From Ruminococcus callidus ATCC 27760 (lineage in GTDB: Bacteria > Bacillota > Clostridia > Oscillospirales > Ruminococcaceae), in contig NZ_KI260408.1 in assembly GCF_000468015.1 (NCBI RefSeq), forward strand, positions 81,020-145,019: 64,000 nt of DNA. Reading direction: 5' to 3'. Below the pieces are notes generated by a model that was given only the letters and a program-made list of their open reading frames with translations, did no database searches and was not told the origin of the DNA. Numbering within the stretch: position 1 is the first letter of the stretch; each line of letters opens with the position of its first letter. A program made the translations under genes and the position numbers. Shown in pieces: positions 49,684 to 59,603 of this stretch.

Positions 49684-51042
49684 TTAGTTTTGATTCAGTG
49701 CATTCAGCATTGTTGAAACAATATCCGAAGTAGAGATTTCACCAGAAACACGGTCTTCAATTACTACGCAAAATGCAATCGGTAAATTGGGATCATCATT
49801 GAATCCAACCAACAAAGAATTTTCCGATGCCCCGTTCTGTACCTGTGCTGTACCGCTTTTTACACCAACGGGATAGCCAATAGAACTGTAGCGTTCCTGT
49901 CCATTTTGTCGCATGATCTGTTTTATCTGACTGGCTACTTCTGCGGAAAAAATGTTGTTCTCTCCATAGGTGGTTTTTGCTTCATATTTTGTGCTCCCAG
50001 TCACGTTAGTAGTATGGTCAATGAGATAGGGCTCTGTCACTTTTCCGCTGGCATTGGCAATGGCACTCTCCCACAGCATCATTTGCAGTGGGCTTGCAAG
50101 TGCTTCGCTCTGTCCCATGCAACTCCACATGGTGTCGAAGTCACTGGTATCTGTCAGCTTTGTAGAAGCACTAAAAGAAGATAACCCGTCAAATTGGATT
50201 TTCTGCATTTTTGTATCGTTTACCGCAATGCCCATACGTGTGTATGTTTGAATAATGTTATCCAACGGCATATCCTGTACCAGCTGTGCAAAAAACGGAT
50301 TACAGCTGTTTTCAAACCCCTGCACAATGTTCTGTGTGCCATGTCCGTTAAGGTCATGACATTTGATCTGCTGATTGTATTTTGTGGTATAGATGCCGTT
50401 GCAAGTATATGTTTTGGACATCAATCCATCATAACCGAATGTTTCCAGAGCCGCAGCAGTGGTTGCTATTTTTTGTGTGGAGCCGGGAGTGGTTTCATAA
50501 AACGCTTTGCAAATCAAACTGCCGTCCGGCAATTCGCTGATATTGCTGTAATTATCCAGAATATTGACACTGGGTTTGCTGACGCACACCAGAATCTCTC
50601 CTGTCTGATAGTTGTAAGCGATTGCCGTTCCGTTTTTGCTGCCAAAAGCATTGTATACCGTTTGGTTGGCTTTATGATCCAATGTGGAGTAAATTGCCGT
50701 TTTTCCGTGAGGCGTTGCACCAAAAATCAAACTATAGTTTTGCAGTTTTTCAATGTTTTCGGAAACCAGCGTATTTGTCATCTGACCGCTGTCATCGCCA
50801 ATCACATTTCCCACATCTAAGAAGTAATTTTCGTCATAGGTTTCTGTAGAAGCATTTGGATCAAATAAAATCTGATTATTTCGGTCATAGACCATTCCCA
50901 GCGTCACATCATCAGAATGGGACATATAAAAGGAAGATTCTTTTACTACTTTCCAAACCAAAACACCCATGCCTAGGAAAAACACAATCAAAATCAGAAT
51001 GGTCAGCCGTTCTCCGCGTCGGATACTTTGAATGCTTTTCAT
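49684..51042 (-). CDS. Penicillin-binding protein transpeptidase (PbpA/FtsI-like)
   Basis: The 452-residue protein cross-links peptidoglycan outside the membrane. It has an N-terminal membrane anchor (about 13-30), a short non-catalytic region and a transpeptidase domain with all three active motifs: SxxK as Ser188-Lys191 (PGSTQK), SxN as Ser245-Asn247, and KSG at 394-396. It lacks a glycosyltransferase domain, so it is a class B type. Its ATG overlaps the stop of the FtsW/RodA gene by four bases, and the two probably act as a polymerase/transpeptidase pair. Confidence 0.92.
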   Translation of the reverse strand: MKSIQSIRRGERLTILILIVFFLGMGVLVWKVVKESSFYMSHSDDVTLGMVYDRNNQILFDPNASTETYDENYFLDVGNVIGDDSGQMTNTLVSENIEKLQNYSLIFGATPHGKTAIYSTLDHKANQTVYNAFGSKNGTAIAYNYQTGEILVCVSKPSVNILDNYSNISELPDGSLICKAFYETTPGSTQKIATTAAALETFGYDGLMSKTYTCNGIYTTKYNQQIKCHDLNGHGTQNIVQGFENSCNPFFAQLVQDMPLDNIIQTYTRMGIAVNDTKMQKIQFDGLSSFSASTKLTDTSDFDTMWSCMGQSEALASPLQMMLWESAIANASGKVTEPYLIDHTTNVTGSTKYEAKTTYGENNIFSAEVASQIKQIMRQNGQERYSSIGYPVGVKSGTAQVQNGASENSLLVGFNDDPNLPIAFCVVIEDRVSGEISTSDIVSTMLNALNQN

Positions 51043-52334
51043 GCCGCAGCCACCGCCTTTCTTGCTTTGGCTTTTTTCTTTTTCGGTTCCGGTTTCTTAA
51101 ATACCGGTGACTGTCCCGCTTTCAGCATACCGGCTAAGAAGCCACTGGTAATCATGGAGCTACCACCCTGCGAAATAAACGGAATTGTAACACCAGTAAA
51201 CGGGATCAGATTGCAGGAGCCGAAGATGTTCAAGCCCATTTGCACAATCAACACTGCCACGCAGCCAAGAATCATAGTTGTATGGAAATAGCTACGAGGT
51301 TTATTGATCATCGGAAGCAGCATCATTGCCATTAAGATCAATATCGACAGCAATGCCACCAAAAAGCCCCATTCTTCACAAATGGTAGAAAAAACAATAT
51401 CGGTGTCCGAGGCAAACACTTTATACAAGGAGCCGCAGCCCGGTCCCTTTCCGAACAAACCGCCCTCTGCAATCGCAATCAAAGCTTTACACTGCTGGTA
51501 TCCATCTCCCTCCATTTGATTCCAGATGTCAACCGAAAGACGGTTTTGTACATAACCCGGTGCAAATCGCAATGCCAATGCTACAAGAATCGCAGCAATA
51601 GCACTGATTCCGATAATTGTTTTCTTGGAAAATTTTGCTTTTGGATAACACAAGCGACATGCCAACGCACAACCGTACGCAGCGGCAAAAGTAGGCAGCG
51701 AACCTAAATCACGACACCACCACTGCAAACCTACAATGACAATAAATGCTCCTGTCAGGATCATCATTTCCTTGGAAACGTAGAAAAACAGAATCTTTTT
51801 CTTCTCATGCTGTTCCCGAATAGAGGTCGCACAGATCAAAACAAAAACTGGCTTCATAAATTCTGACGGCTGAATACTGATTGGTCCGATGTTGATCCAC
51901 ATGCTTCGACTGCCAGTCAGCAGCAAAATACTCAAAATCAGCACACCCAACAGAATATACAGCACAATTTTTTTAGATTGAATCCAAACATGATTTCGTG
52001 TCAAAAGGAAACCAACTTGACAAACTGCCAGTGCTACAATACAAGTAACATAGTGCTTTGCCGCAAATCCAACACCGCCAAAACAGGATTGAAACATGAC
52101 ACTGATGTTGATAAGCAGCAGCAATACAAAATCCAGCGTATAAGTCATTTGGCGGTACAGGAATCGCAGCACTATACTATACGTGAGATCTAACCCGATC
52201 ACAGCAACTGCCAACGGCAAAATGTCTTGCGGCGTATCATATTTGCCGCGGAGCAGAATCGCAAGCAGCATAATAATGTGTGTCAACAAGACAATTGTGG
52301 TGCATTTTCCATAAGTGAGTCCGTTTTTATACAT
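51039..52334 (-). CDS. FtsW/RodA/SpoVE family peptidoglycan polymerase
   Basis: The 431-residue protein has about 10-12 membrane segments and the SEDS family landmarks: ISIQPSEFMKP, the GGLFGKGPG loop, TDIVFSTICEEWGF and the C-terminal PFTGVTIPFISQGGSSM. SEDS proteins polymerise lipid II glycan strands with a class B penicillin-binding partner, which here is the next gene. The C-terminus is a basic Lys/Ala-rich tail. It overlaps the FHA gene upstream by eight bases. Which process it serves (division, elongation or sporulation) is not clear. Confidence 0.93.
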   Translation of the reverse strand: MYKNGLTYGKCTTIVLLTHIIMLLAILLRGKYDTPQDILPLAVAVIGLDLTYSIVLRFLYRQMTYTLDFVLLLLINISVMFQSCFGGVGFAAKHYVTCIVALAVCQVGFLLTRNHVWIQSKKIVLYILLGVLILSILLLTGSRSMWINIGPISIQPSEFMKPVFVLICATSIREQHEKKKILFFYVSKEMMILTGAFIVIVGLQWWCRDLGSLPTFAAAYGCALACRLCYPKAKFSKKTIIGISAIAAILVALALRFAPGYVQNRLSVDIWNQMEGDGYQQCKALIAIAEGGLFGKGPGCGSLYKVFASDTDIVFSTICEEWGFLVALLSILILMAMMLLPMINKPRSYFHTTMILGCVAVLIVQMGLNIFGSCNLIPFTGVTIPFISQGGSSMITSGFLAGMLKAGQSPVFKKPEPKKKKAKARKAVAAA

Positions 52335-52788
52335 TCTGTTTCCTCCTTCGCTGCCGGATTATCACTGATTTTGTTCCAAACCGAATCTCGTCCATGTCTT
52401 TGAGTTTGACCTGCGAACGAATCCGCCTGCCGTTGACAAATGTTCCGGATTTGGAATCCAAATCCATGATGCTCCACACCCCGTTAGACACATAAAGCAC
52501 TGCATGATAACGGGAAACACTCATGTCCGTAAAACGAATATCTGCGGCTCCGTGTCTGCCGATCAGGATTTCATCCGCTTCCAACGGAATGACAACACGG
52601 CGTGAAGTGTCGTACAATGCCATGTGAGCACTGACCTTTTCCCAACGAAGCTGTTCGATTTCTTTTTCCTGCCGTGCAGTTCCAAACATCACCAGAACAC
52701 TAACAGCAATAAAAATGACAACAACAGCACTGATTAAAATAGAATATGCCGGTATCCCCTGCAATGAAGATAAAAGCTTGTCAAGCAT
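52327..52788 (-). CDS. Membrane-anchored FHA domain protein
   Basis: The 153-residue protein has an N-terminal membrane segment (about 15-35) and a forkhead-associated domain (about 68-148) with the phosphothreonine-binding pattern IGRHGAADIRF, VSRYHAVL and SKSGTFVNG. FHA domains bind phosphothreonine peptides. Its place at the head of an FHA-SEDS-PBP operon resembles cell-wall gene clusters of actinobacteria and clostridia, suggesting control by a Ser/Thr kinase not in this window. AGGAGG precedes the ATG. Confidence 0.9.
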   Translation of the reverse strand: MLDKLLSSLQGIPAYSILISAVVVIFIAVSVLVMFGTARQEKEIEQLRWEKVSAHMALYDTSRRVVIPLEADEILIGRHGAADIRFTDMSVSRYHAVLYVSNGVWSIMDLDSKSGTFVNGRRIRSQVKLKDMDEIRFGTKSVIIRQRRRKQNV

Positions 52789-52822
52789 GTTCCAAACCTC
52801 CTATCCAGATAATTTTTTATAG

Positions 52823-52994
52823 GGCAATACCGCACAAAGAGCGTCTGACGACTTTGCACGCCATCTGCTTGCAAATTTCCCGTCATATTTCACAAAAATG
52901 CTCGTGAATACATCAAGTATTCACTCTGCTTTTTGCTCCATCTGACGGAAAATTTGACGACGCATCTGTCGCACAATCTTTGTACGGTATTGCC
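52823..52994. repeat. Dispersed palindromic repeat, copy 7 (long form, 172 bp)
   Basis: GGCAATACCGCACAAAG at the left and CAATCTTTGTACGGTATTGCC at the right end a long imperfect hairpin. Inside, AAATTTCCCGTCA pairs with TGACGGAAAATTT (one mismatch), and GTGAATAC-ATCAA-GTATTCAC forms the tip. The GACGACGCATCTGTCGCACAA stretch matches the complement of copies 2 and 8. With the hpf promoter this is what the 479-base gap holds. Confidence 0.8.
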
Positions 52995-53167
52995 ATAGAT
53001 GAAACACTCTATGACTATGATAATCGATTTTTTGAAAAGTTGCAAGTCCAATCCCCTTGTTTTGTATAAATTGCCAATCATGAAGTGCTGTTTCGTCGAA
53101 ATATCAGCTATTTTCACGAAACCAGAGAATTGTTTTTGTATGTATTCCACAAAAAATAAAAAAGTAC

Positions 53168-53196
53168 TTGCCACCAAACTAGAAATATGTTATAAT
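53168..53196 (+). promoter_or_regulatory. Promoter of hpf
   Basis: TTGCCA (53168-53173) and TATAAT (53191-53196) are spaced by 17 bases, about 70 bases before the hpf start. Confidence 0.8.
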
Positions 53197-53267
53197 ATGA
53201 GAAACAAACAGTTCGAACGTAAAATGCTTCGGTATCTTGCAGCGAACTGTAGAAGGAGGAATTCATC

Positions 53268-53792
53268 ATGAAAATTACAATCACAGCGAAAAAAATGCAG
53301 ATCCCGCAAAACTTTACAGAGTATGCTGAAAAGCGTCTGAGTACAAAACTGGACAAATTTTTCGGCAGTGAAGCAGAAGCAAAAATCACAATGGCAACAC
53401 ACAAAAATCTGATCGTCATCGAATTGACGGTTACTTATAACAACCTGATTTATCGTGCAGAACAGTCTGCTGTAGATAAGGAAGATGCTTTGGATGCTTC
53501 CATCGATAAGATCATTCGCCAGATTCGCAAGAACAAAACTCGTGTCGAAAAGAAATTGAAAGAAGCTGCATTTACCGGCATGCTGGAAGAACCGGTTGTC
53601 GAAGCAGATCACGAAGTCATTCGCCACAAGAAGTTTGTAATGCACCCCATGGATCTGGATGAAGCAATTCTGCAAATGGATTTGCTGGGACACTCGTTCT
53701 TCATGTTCACCAATGCCAATACCGGTGAAGTCAATGTTGTCTACAAGCGTGCAGACGGCAAATATGCGGTTCTGGAGCCGATTTACGAATAA
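53268..53792 (+). CDS. hpf: Ribosome hibernation promoting factor, long form
   Basis: Hpf binds the small ribosomal subunit and joins 70S ribosomes into inactive 100S dimers in slow growth. The 174-residue product has the N-terminal ribosome-binding domain (about 1-100) and the C-terminal dimerisation domain of the long type (about 118-174), with the typical HKKFVMHPMDLDEAI stretch. GAAGGAGG precedes the ATG. It has its own promoter and terminator. Confidence 0.95.
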   Translation: MKITITAKKMQIPQNFTEYAEKRLSTKLDKFFGSEAEAKITMATHKNLIVIELTVTYNNLIYRAEQSAVDKEDALDASIDKIIRQIRKNKTRVEKKLKEAAFTGMLEEPVVEADHEVIRHKKFVMHPMDLDEAILQMDLLGHSFFMFTNANTGEVNVVYKRADGKYAVLEPIYE

Positions 53793-53841
53793 AGCTTTCT
53801 TCCCTGCTCCTTTGTTTTTTACAACTTGTTTCTGAACATAC

Positions 53842-53878
53842 AGCGGATACTGTGTCATGCAGTATCCGCTTTCTTTTT
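53842..53878 (+). terminator. Terminator of hpf
   Basis: AGCGGATACTG (53842-53852) pairs perfectly with CAGTATCCGCT (53860-53870) around a seven-base loop, followed by TTCTTTTT. Confidence 0.88.
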
Positions 53879-53919
53879 ATGCAATTTTTATGAAAATGTC
53901 CTGCTCCGTAAAAATTAGG

Positions 53920-54013
53920 GGAAACACTGCATAAAGCTTGTGCGTAAGATGCGTAGTCAGATTTTTTGGCAGATTGGTGACGAGCCGTCAGGCGAGCTTT
54001 ATACAATGTTTCC
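53920..54013. repeat. Dispersed palindromic repeat, copy 8
   Basis: GGAAACACTGCATAAAG and CTTTATACAATGTTTCC are the ends. The centre shares AAGATGCGTAGTCAGATTT with copy 2. It abuts the tgt stop codon at 54014 and may terminate that transcript. Confidence 0.75.
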
Positions 54014-55168
<1,155 letters not shown>

Positions 55169-55240
55169 TTATCATTGTATTGTTAGATGCATTCCGCATG
55201 CCGTATCGTACTAATACCAAAGAAGCACGTCAGTTTGATT

Positions 55241-56284
55241 TCATTCGCTTTTCTCTGGCAAGATACACATGGCATCTCCAAAGCTAAAGAAACGATATTT
55301 TTCCTGTACAGCGATTTCGTAGGCATGCATAGTCTTTTCATATCCCAGAAATGCGGAAATCAGCATAATCAAAGTGCTTTCCGGCAAGTGGAAGTTTGTA
55401 ATCAAACCGTCCAGTACCTTAAATGAATAACCGGGGTAAATGAAAATATCGGTATAGCCGTCTTCTGCCACCAGTTCCCCGTTGTGTGCCGTAGCAACTG
55501 CTTCCAGCGTCCGACAGGAAGTTGTACCCACTGCAATGACACGACCGCCGTTTGCCTTTGTTTCCCGTATCATATCTACCGTTTCCTGAGGGAGATGATA
55601 GTGCTCACTGTGCATCTGATGCTGCAATACGTCATCTTCCTTTACCGGACGGAACGTTCCCAATCCTACATGCAGTGTCACATAGGCTTCATTTACGCCT
55701 TTCTCTTTCAGCTTTTTCAGCATGTCTTTTGTAAAGTGCAGTCCGGCTGTAGGAGCCGCCGCAGAGCCGAGTTCCTTGGAGTAAACTGTCTGATAGCGTT
55801 CTTTGTCTTTCAACTTTTCGTGAATATACGGCGGAAGCGGCATCTGTCCCACTTCTTCCAGTGCAGTATAAAAATTACCCTCACAGGTAAACTGCACAAT
55901 TCGATTGCCGTCCGGTTTCACTTCAACGACTTCACCAATCAATCTGCCACCGCCAAATGAGAACTTTACACCGACTTTTGCTTTTTTTCCGGGACGGCAA
56001 ATGATTTCCCAAAGCTTATCTCCTTTCTGTTCCAACAGCAGGAATTCGATAAAGGTGCCATTATCTACTTTCTCTCCATACAGACGTGCCGGAAGAACGC
56101 GGGAATCATTCATTACCAGCAGATCACCCGGTTGCAGAATCTCTAACAGATCATAAAAATGCTTGTGTTGAATCTCACCGGTATTCCGGTCAATTTGCAT
56201 CAATCTAGAATGATCTCTTGGCTCAACAGGTGTCTGTGCAATCAATTCATCCGGCAAATCATAGTAAAAATCTGATTTTTTCAT
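55241..56284 (-). CDS. queA: S-adenosylmethionine:tRNA ribosyltransferase-isomerase
   Basis: QueA transfers and rearranges the ribose of S-adenosylmethionine onto preQ1 in tRNA to form epoxyqueuosine. The 347-residue protein has the family landmarks [19 protein letters not shown], the [12 protein letters not shown] stretch, [13 protein letters not shown] and THHGVGLGTF-like [19 protein letters not shown] precedes the ATG. The gene is divergent from the lysine riboswitch operon and shares its intergenic region. Confidence 0.96.
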   Translation of the reverse strand: MKKSDFYYDLPDELIAQTPVEPRDHSRLMQIDRNTGEIQHKHFYDLLEILQPGDLLVMNDSRVLPARLYGEKVDNGTFIEFLLLEQKGDKLWEIICRPGKKAKVGVKFSFGGGRLIGEVVEVKPDGNRIVQFTCEGNFYTALEEVGQMPLPPYIHEKLKDKERYQTVYSKELGSAAAPTAGLHFTKDMLKKLKEKGVNEAYVTLHVGLGTFRPVKEDDVLQHQMHSEHYHLPQETVDMIRETKANGGRVIAVGTTSCRTLEAVATAHNGELVAEDGYTDIFIYPGYSFKVLDGLITNFHLPESTLIMLISAFLGYEKTMHAYEIAVQEKYRFFSFGDAMCILPEKSE

Positions 56285-56314
56285 GAGCTTTTCCTCTTTT
56301 TCGCAAAAATGTTA

Positions 56315-56343
56315 TTGACAAATTCCCATAGAAATGATATGAT
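56315..56343 (+). promoter_or_regulatory. Promoter of the asd-dapA-dapB operon
   Basis: TTGACA (56315-56320) and TATGAT (56338-56343) are spaced by 17 bases and lie just before the lysine riboswitch. Confidence 0.88.
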
Positions 56344-56350
56344 AGGAATA

Positions 56351-56510
56351 GGTAGAGGCGCACTTGCGATGAGTATGTTCCGACAGGTTACCATTCCGCG
56401 ATGATCGGAGCAGAAAGGCGTTCGTGCCGAAGAAGCTGTACCGGTGACACAGCTTCTGGGCATATTTCCAAACAGGGATATGACTGTCATCGTTATGATG
56501 GAGTGCTATC
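56351..56510 (+). promoter_or_regulatory. Lysine riboswitch (L box)
   Basis: The conserved lysine-aptamer blocks occur in order: GGTAGAGGCGC at the 5' end, GATGAGTATG, CAGAAAGGCG...GCCGAAG, CTGGGCATAT, GACTGTCAT and the closing GGAGTGCTATC. Spacing fits the five-helix aptamer. It precedes asd-dapA-dapB, lysine and diaminopimelate genes, as expected. Terminator-type control follows downstream (56564). Confidence 0.9.
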
Positions 56511-56511
56511 G

Positions 56512-56584
56512 GCGATATACCATTCGGTGTACGTCATTCTATTCTATTATATCGCATGAGCCGCCGGTTTTCAACCGGTTTTTT
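56512..56584 (+). terminator. Expression platform of the lysine riboswitch
   Basis: CCGGTT-TTC-AACCGG (56564-56578) followed by TTTTTT is an intrinsic terminator. Upstream, GCGATATA (56512-56519) pairs with TATATCGC (56548-56555), and CGGCG (56510-56514) can pair with CGCCG (56562-56566), which overlaps the terminator stem and offers a candidate antiterminator. Confidence 0.65.
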
Positions 56585-56619
56585 CATATTTTTAAGATTT
56601 TTTTGGAGGAATGACAAAA

Positions 56620-57699
56620 ATGAAACAGTACAAGGTCGGTATTATCGGTGCAACAGGTATGGTTGGACAGCGTTTTGCGACACTTTTGGAAAACCACCCG
56701 TGGTTCCATGTGGCCGCACTGGCGGCTTCTCCCCGTTCTGCCGGAAAGACTTATGAAGAAGCTGTCGGCAACCGCTGGGCAATGCAGAAGCCAATGCCGG
56801 AATCTATGAAGCAGATGATTCTGTTTGATGCAACTGCTGATGTTGACAAGATCGCAGGCATGGTGGACTTCGTATTCTGTGCCGTAGACATGAAGAAAGA
56901 TGAGATCCGTGCACTGGAAGAACGCTATGCAAAGGCAGAATGCCCTGTCGTATCCAACAACTCTGCACACCGTTTCACACCGGATGTGCCGATGGTTGTA
57001 CCGGAAGTGAATCCGGAACACATCGAGGTCATCGAGAGCCAGAGAAAGCGTCTGGGTACGAAGCGTGGTTTTATCGCTGTAAAGTCGAACTGCTCGATTC
57101 AGAGCTACGTGCCGGCACTGTCCCCGCTGCGGAAGTATGGCATTCAGAATGTTCTGGCTTGCACCTATCAGGCAATTTCCGGTGCCGGAAAGACTTTTGA
57201 ACGCTGGCCGGAAATTCTTGACAACATCGTTCCGTATATCGGCGGTGAAGAAGAAAAGTCCGAAAAGGAGCCGCTGAAGGTCTGGGGCAAAATCGAAAAC
57301 GGACAGATCGTCAGTGCAGACAGCCCGCTGATCACCACACAGTGCCTGCGTGTGCCGGTTTCCGACGGTCATACTGCCGCTGTATTCGTATCCTTTGAGC
57401 AGAAGCCGTCCAAGGAAGAAATCCTGAAGATCTGGGAAGACTTTAAGGGCGTACCGCAGGAACTGGAACTGCCGTCTGCTCCGAAGCAGTTCATTCACTA
57501 TTTCCAGGAAGATGACCGTCCGCAGGCAAAGCTGGATCGTAACATTGAAGGCGGTATGGCAGTGTCTGTAGGTCGTCTGCGGGAAGATACTATGTTCGAT
57601 TATAAGTTCGTCTGCCTTTCTCACAACACTCTCCGCGGTGCAGCAGGCGGCGGCGTTCTGCTGGCAGAACTGCTGGCAGCAAAGGGCTATATGGACTAA
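56620..57699 (+). CDS. asd: Aspartate-semialdehyde dehydrogenase, archaeal/fungal type
   Basis: Asd reduces aspartyl phosphate to aspartate semialdehyde, the branch point to lysine, threonine and methionine. The 359-residue protein has the NADP-binding GIIGATGMVGQRF motif, SNNSAHR and the catalytic Cys in KSNCSIQSY. These features mark the archaeal/fungal subfamily rather than the common bacterial one. The ATG at 56620 is ten bases from GGAGG; an ATG at 56611 is too close. It is the first gene after the lysine riboswitch. Confidence 0.95.
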   Translation: MKQYKVGIIGATGMVGQRFATLLENHPWFHVAALAASPRSAGKTYEEAVGNRWAMQKPMPESMKQMILFDATADVDKIAGMVDFVFCAVDMKKDEIRALEERYAKAECPVVSNNSAHRFTPDVPMVVPEVNPEHIEVIESQRKRLGTKRGFIAVKSNCSIQSYVPALSPLRKYGIQNVLACTYQAISGAGKTFERWPEILDNIVPYIGGEEEKSEKEPLKVWGKIENGQIVSADSPLITTQCLRVPVSDGHTAAVFVSFEQKPSKEEILKIWEDFKGVPQELELPSAPKQFIHYFQEDDRPQAKLDRNIEGGMAVSVGRLREDTMFDYKFVCLSHNTLRGAAGGGVLLAELLAAKGYMD

Positions 57700-57759
57700 T
57701 GCATTTCTGTAAAGCACACATCTTATTGAGATTTTGATTACCATCAGGAGGTAATTTTT

Positions 57760-58650
57760 ATGAAAAACACCATTTTTACCGGTGCTGGCGTAGCCATTAT
57801 TACACCGATGCTGGAGGACGGTTCTGTAGATTATGCCGGTCTGGCAAAGAACATTGATTTTCAGATTGAAAACGGTACAGATGCCATTATCATCTGTGGT
57901 ACAACCGGTGAATCCTCTACGCTGGACGATAAGGAGCATCGGGAATGCATCCGTTTTGCAGTAGAGCATACCCACAACCGGATTCCGGTCATTGCCGGAA
58001 CCGGAAGCAATGACACCAAGTATGCCATTGAGCTCTCTCAAGAGGCTCAGGAACTAGGTGCAAACGGTCTGCTGATCGTTACCCCGTATTACAACAAGAC
58101 CACACAGAGAGGTCTTGTGGCTCATTACAATGCCATTGCAGACAGCGTAGACCTGCCGATCATTCTTTACAATGTTCCCAGCCGTACCGGCGTAGGTTTT
58201 GATGTCAGCACCGTTGCAGCACTGGCAGAGCACAAGAACATTGCAGCAATCAAGGAAGCCAGCGGAAACATTGGCTATACCGCAAAGGTTGCTGCAAAGT
58301 GCGGCGATAAGATCGACATCTACAGCGGCAACGATGATATGATCGTTCCGATCATGTCCTTGGGCGGCAAGGGTGTTATTTCTGTACTGTCTAATGTACT
58401 GCCGAAGGAAACACATCAGATGACTCAGTATTGTCTGGAAAACAACTTCGCAGCTGCTTCCGAATTGCAGCTGAAGTATCTCCGTCTGATCAATGATCTG
58501 TTTATGGAAGTTAATCCGATTCCGGTCAAGGAAGCTATGAACCAGCTTGGCATGCCCTCTGGTCCCTGCAGAATGCCGCTGTTGGATATGAGCGATGAGC
58601 ACAAGGCTGCAATGCAGGCAACTCTGCGTGCATACGGTATGCTCTCCTAA
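57760..58650 (+). CDS. dapA: 4-hydroxy-tetrahydrodipicolinate synthase
   Basis: DapA condenses pyruvate with aspartate semialdehyde, the first committed step to lysine and diaminopimelate. The 296-residue barrel has the Schiff-base Lys in AAIKEASGNI, the catalytic Tyr in TPYYNKTTQ, the Tyr in LYNVPSRTG and the CGTTGESSTL loop. AGGAGG precedes the ATG. It is the second gene under the lysine riboswitch. Confidence 0.97.
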   Translation: MKNTIFTGAGVAIITPMLEDGSVDYAGLAKNIDFQIENGTDAIIICGTTGESSTLDDKEHRECIRFAVEHTHNRIPVIAGTGSNDTKYAIELSQEAQELGANGLLIVTPYYNKTTQRGLVAHYNAIADSVDLPIILYNVPSRTGVGFDVSTVAALAEHKNIAAIKEASGNIGYTAKVAAKCGDKIDIYSGNDDMIVPIMSLGGKGVISVLSNVLPKETHQMTQYCLENNFAAASELQLKYLRLINDLFMEVNPIPVKEAMNQLGMPSGPCRMPLLDMSDEHKAAMQATLRAYGMLS

Positions 58651-58685
58651 GGAAAGATATTCGGACGAGAAAAGAGGCAAGGATT

Positions 58686-59441
58686 ATGACAAAGATTGTA
58701 ATTTGCGGTGCAAACGGCAAAATGGGACACACCGTAGCTTCCTGTATTGACGGACGGGACGATTGCACAGTAATTGGCGGTGTGGATTCGTACACTGCAA
58801 AGTATGCGGATTTCCCCATTGTTGCAACTCCGGCAGAACTTCCGGAAGTACCGGACGTGATTATTGATTTCTCCAATCCGTCCACACTGGACGAATTGCT
58901 GGAATACGCACTGGTCAACAATGTTGCACTGGTGCTGGCAACCACTGGCTATGACGATGCACAGATCCAGAAAATCCAGAGTGCATCTCAACAGATTCCG
59001 GTATTCTTTACGTTCAACATGTCATTAGGCATTAACCTGCTGGTGGAACTAGCAAAGAAAGCTGCCACTGTTCTGGGCGGACAGTTTGACATTGAGATTG
59101 TAGAGAAGCATCACAATCAGAAGATCGATGCTCCCAGCGGCACAGCAATTATGATTGCCAATGCCATTAACGACACCCTGAACAATGAGTATCATTATGT
59201 ATACGATCGTCACGCACGCCGCATGAAGCGTGACAGCAAAGAAATCGGTATGCATTCCATTCGTGGCGGCACAATTGTCGGCGAACATGACGTGATCTTT
59301 GCAGGACAGGACGAAGTGATTACCCTTTCCCACAGTGCAGCTTCAAAAACAGTCTTCGCTGTAGGTGCAGTAAACGCTGCGGTCTATCTCTGCGGCAAGC
59401 CGGCTGGCATGTACGACATGAAGCAACTGGTACAAGAATAA
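58686..59441 (+). CDS. dapB: 4-hydroxy-tetrahydrodipicolinate reductase
   Basis: DapB reduces the DapA product to tetrahydrodipicolinate, the substrate of DapL. The 251-residue protein has the nucleotide-binding ICGANGKMG motif and the active-site EKHHNQKIDAPSGTA motif. It is the last gene of asd-dapA-dapB and is followed by a terminator at 59464. Confidence 0.97.
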   Translation: MTKIVICGANGKMGHTVASCIDGRDDCTVIGGVDSYTAKYADFPIVATPAELPEVPDVIIDFSNPSTLDELLEYALVNNVALVLATTGYDDAQIQKIQSASQQIPVFFTFNMSLGINLLVELAKKAATVLGGQFDIEIVEKHHNQKIDAPSGTAIMIANAINDTLNNEYHYVYDRHARRMKRDSKEIGMHSIRGGTIVGEHDVIFAGQDEVITLSHSAASKTVFAVGAVNAAVYLCGKPAGMYDMKQLVQE

Positions 59442-59463
59442 GTTTACAAATTTGAATTAAAAG

Positions 59464-59510
59464 AGCAGGCACAATACGACGAGTACTCTCTCCTATTGTG
59501 CCTGCTTTTT
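59464..59510 (+). terminator. Terminator of the asd-dapA-dapB operon
   Basis: AGCAGGCACAATA (59464-59476) pairs perfectly with TATTGTGCCTGCT (59494-59506) and is followed by TTTT. Confidence 0.9.
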
Positions 59511-59530
59511 CTGCTCTGGTTTATATCACA

Positions 59531-59572
59531 TACAAAAAGGGAGAGTTGCAAAATACAACTCCCCCTTTTGTA
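59531..59572 (-). terminator. Terminator of the small dockerin protein gene
   Basis: TACAAAAAGGGAGAGTTG (59531-59548) and CAACTCCCCCTTTTGTA (59556-59572) form a near-perfect stem with a seven-base loop, giving a T run on the minus strand. Confidence 0.75.
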
Positions 59573-59603
59573 TTAGATTTTACTTTTCAAAGAAAAGATA
59601 GGA

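Noticed and set aside
56281..56490. Minus-strand 69-codon frame ahead of queA
   Set aside because: It is read through the lysine riboswitch and has no family resemblance.
56584..58041. Long minus-strand open frame of 485 codons
   Set aside because: It lies opposite asd and dapA, which are certain genes, and has no recognisable domain.
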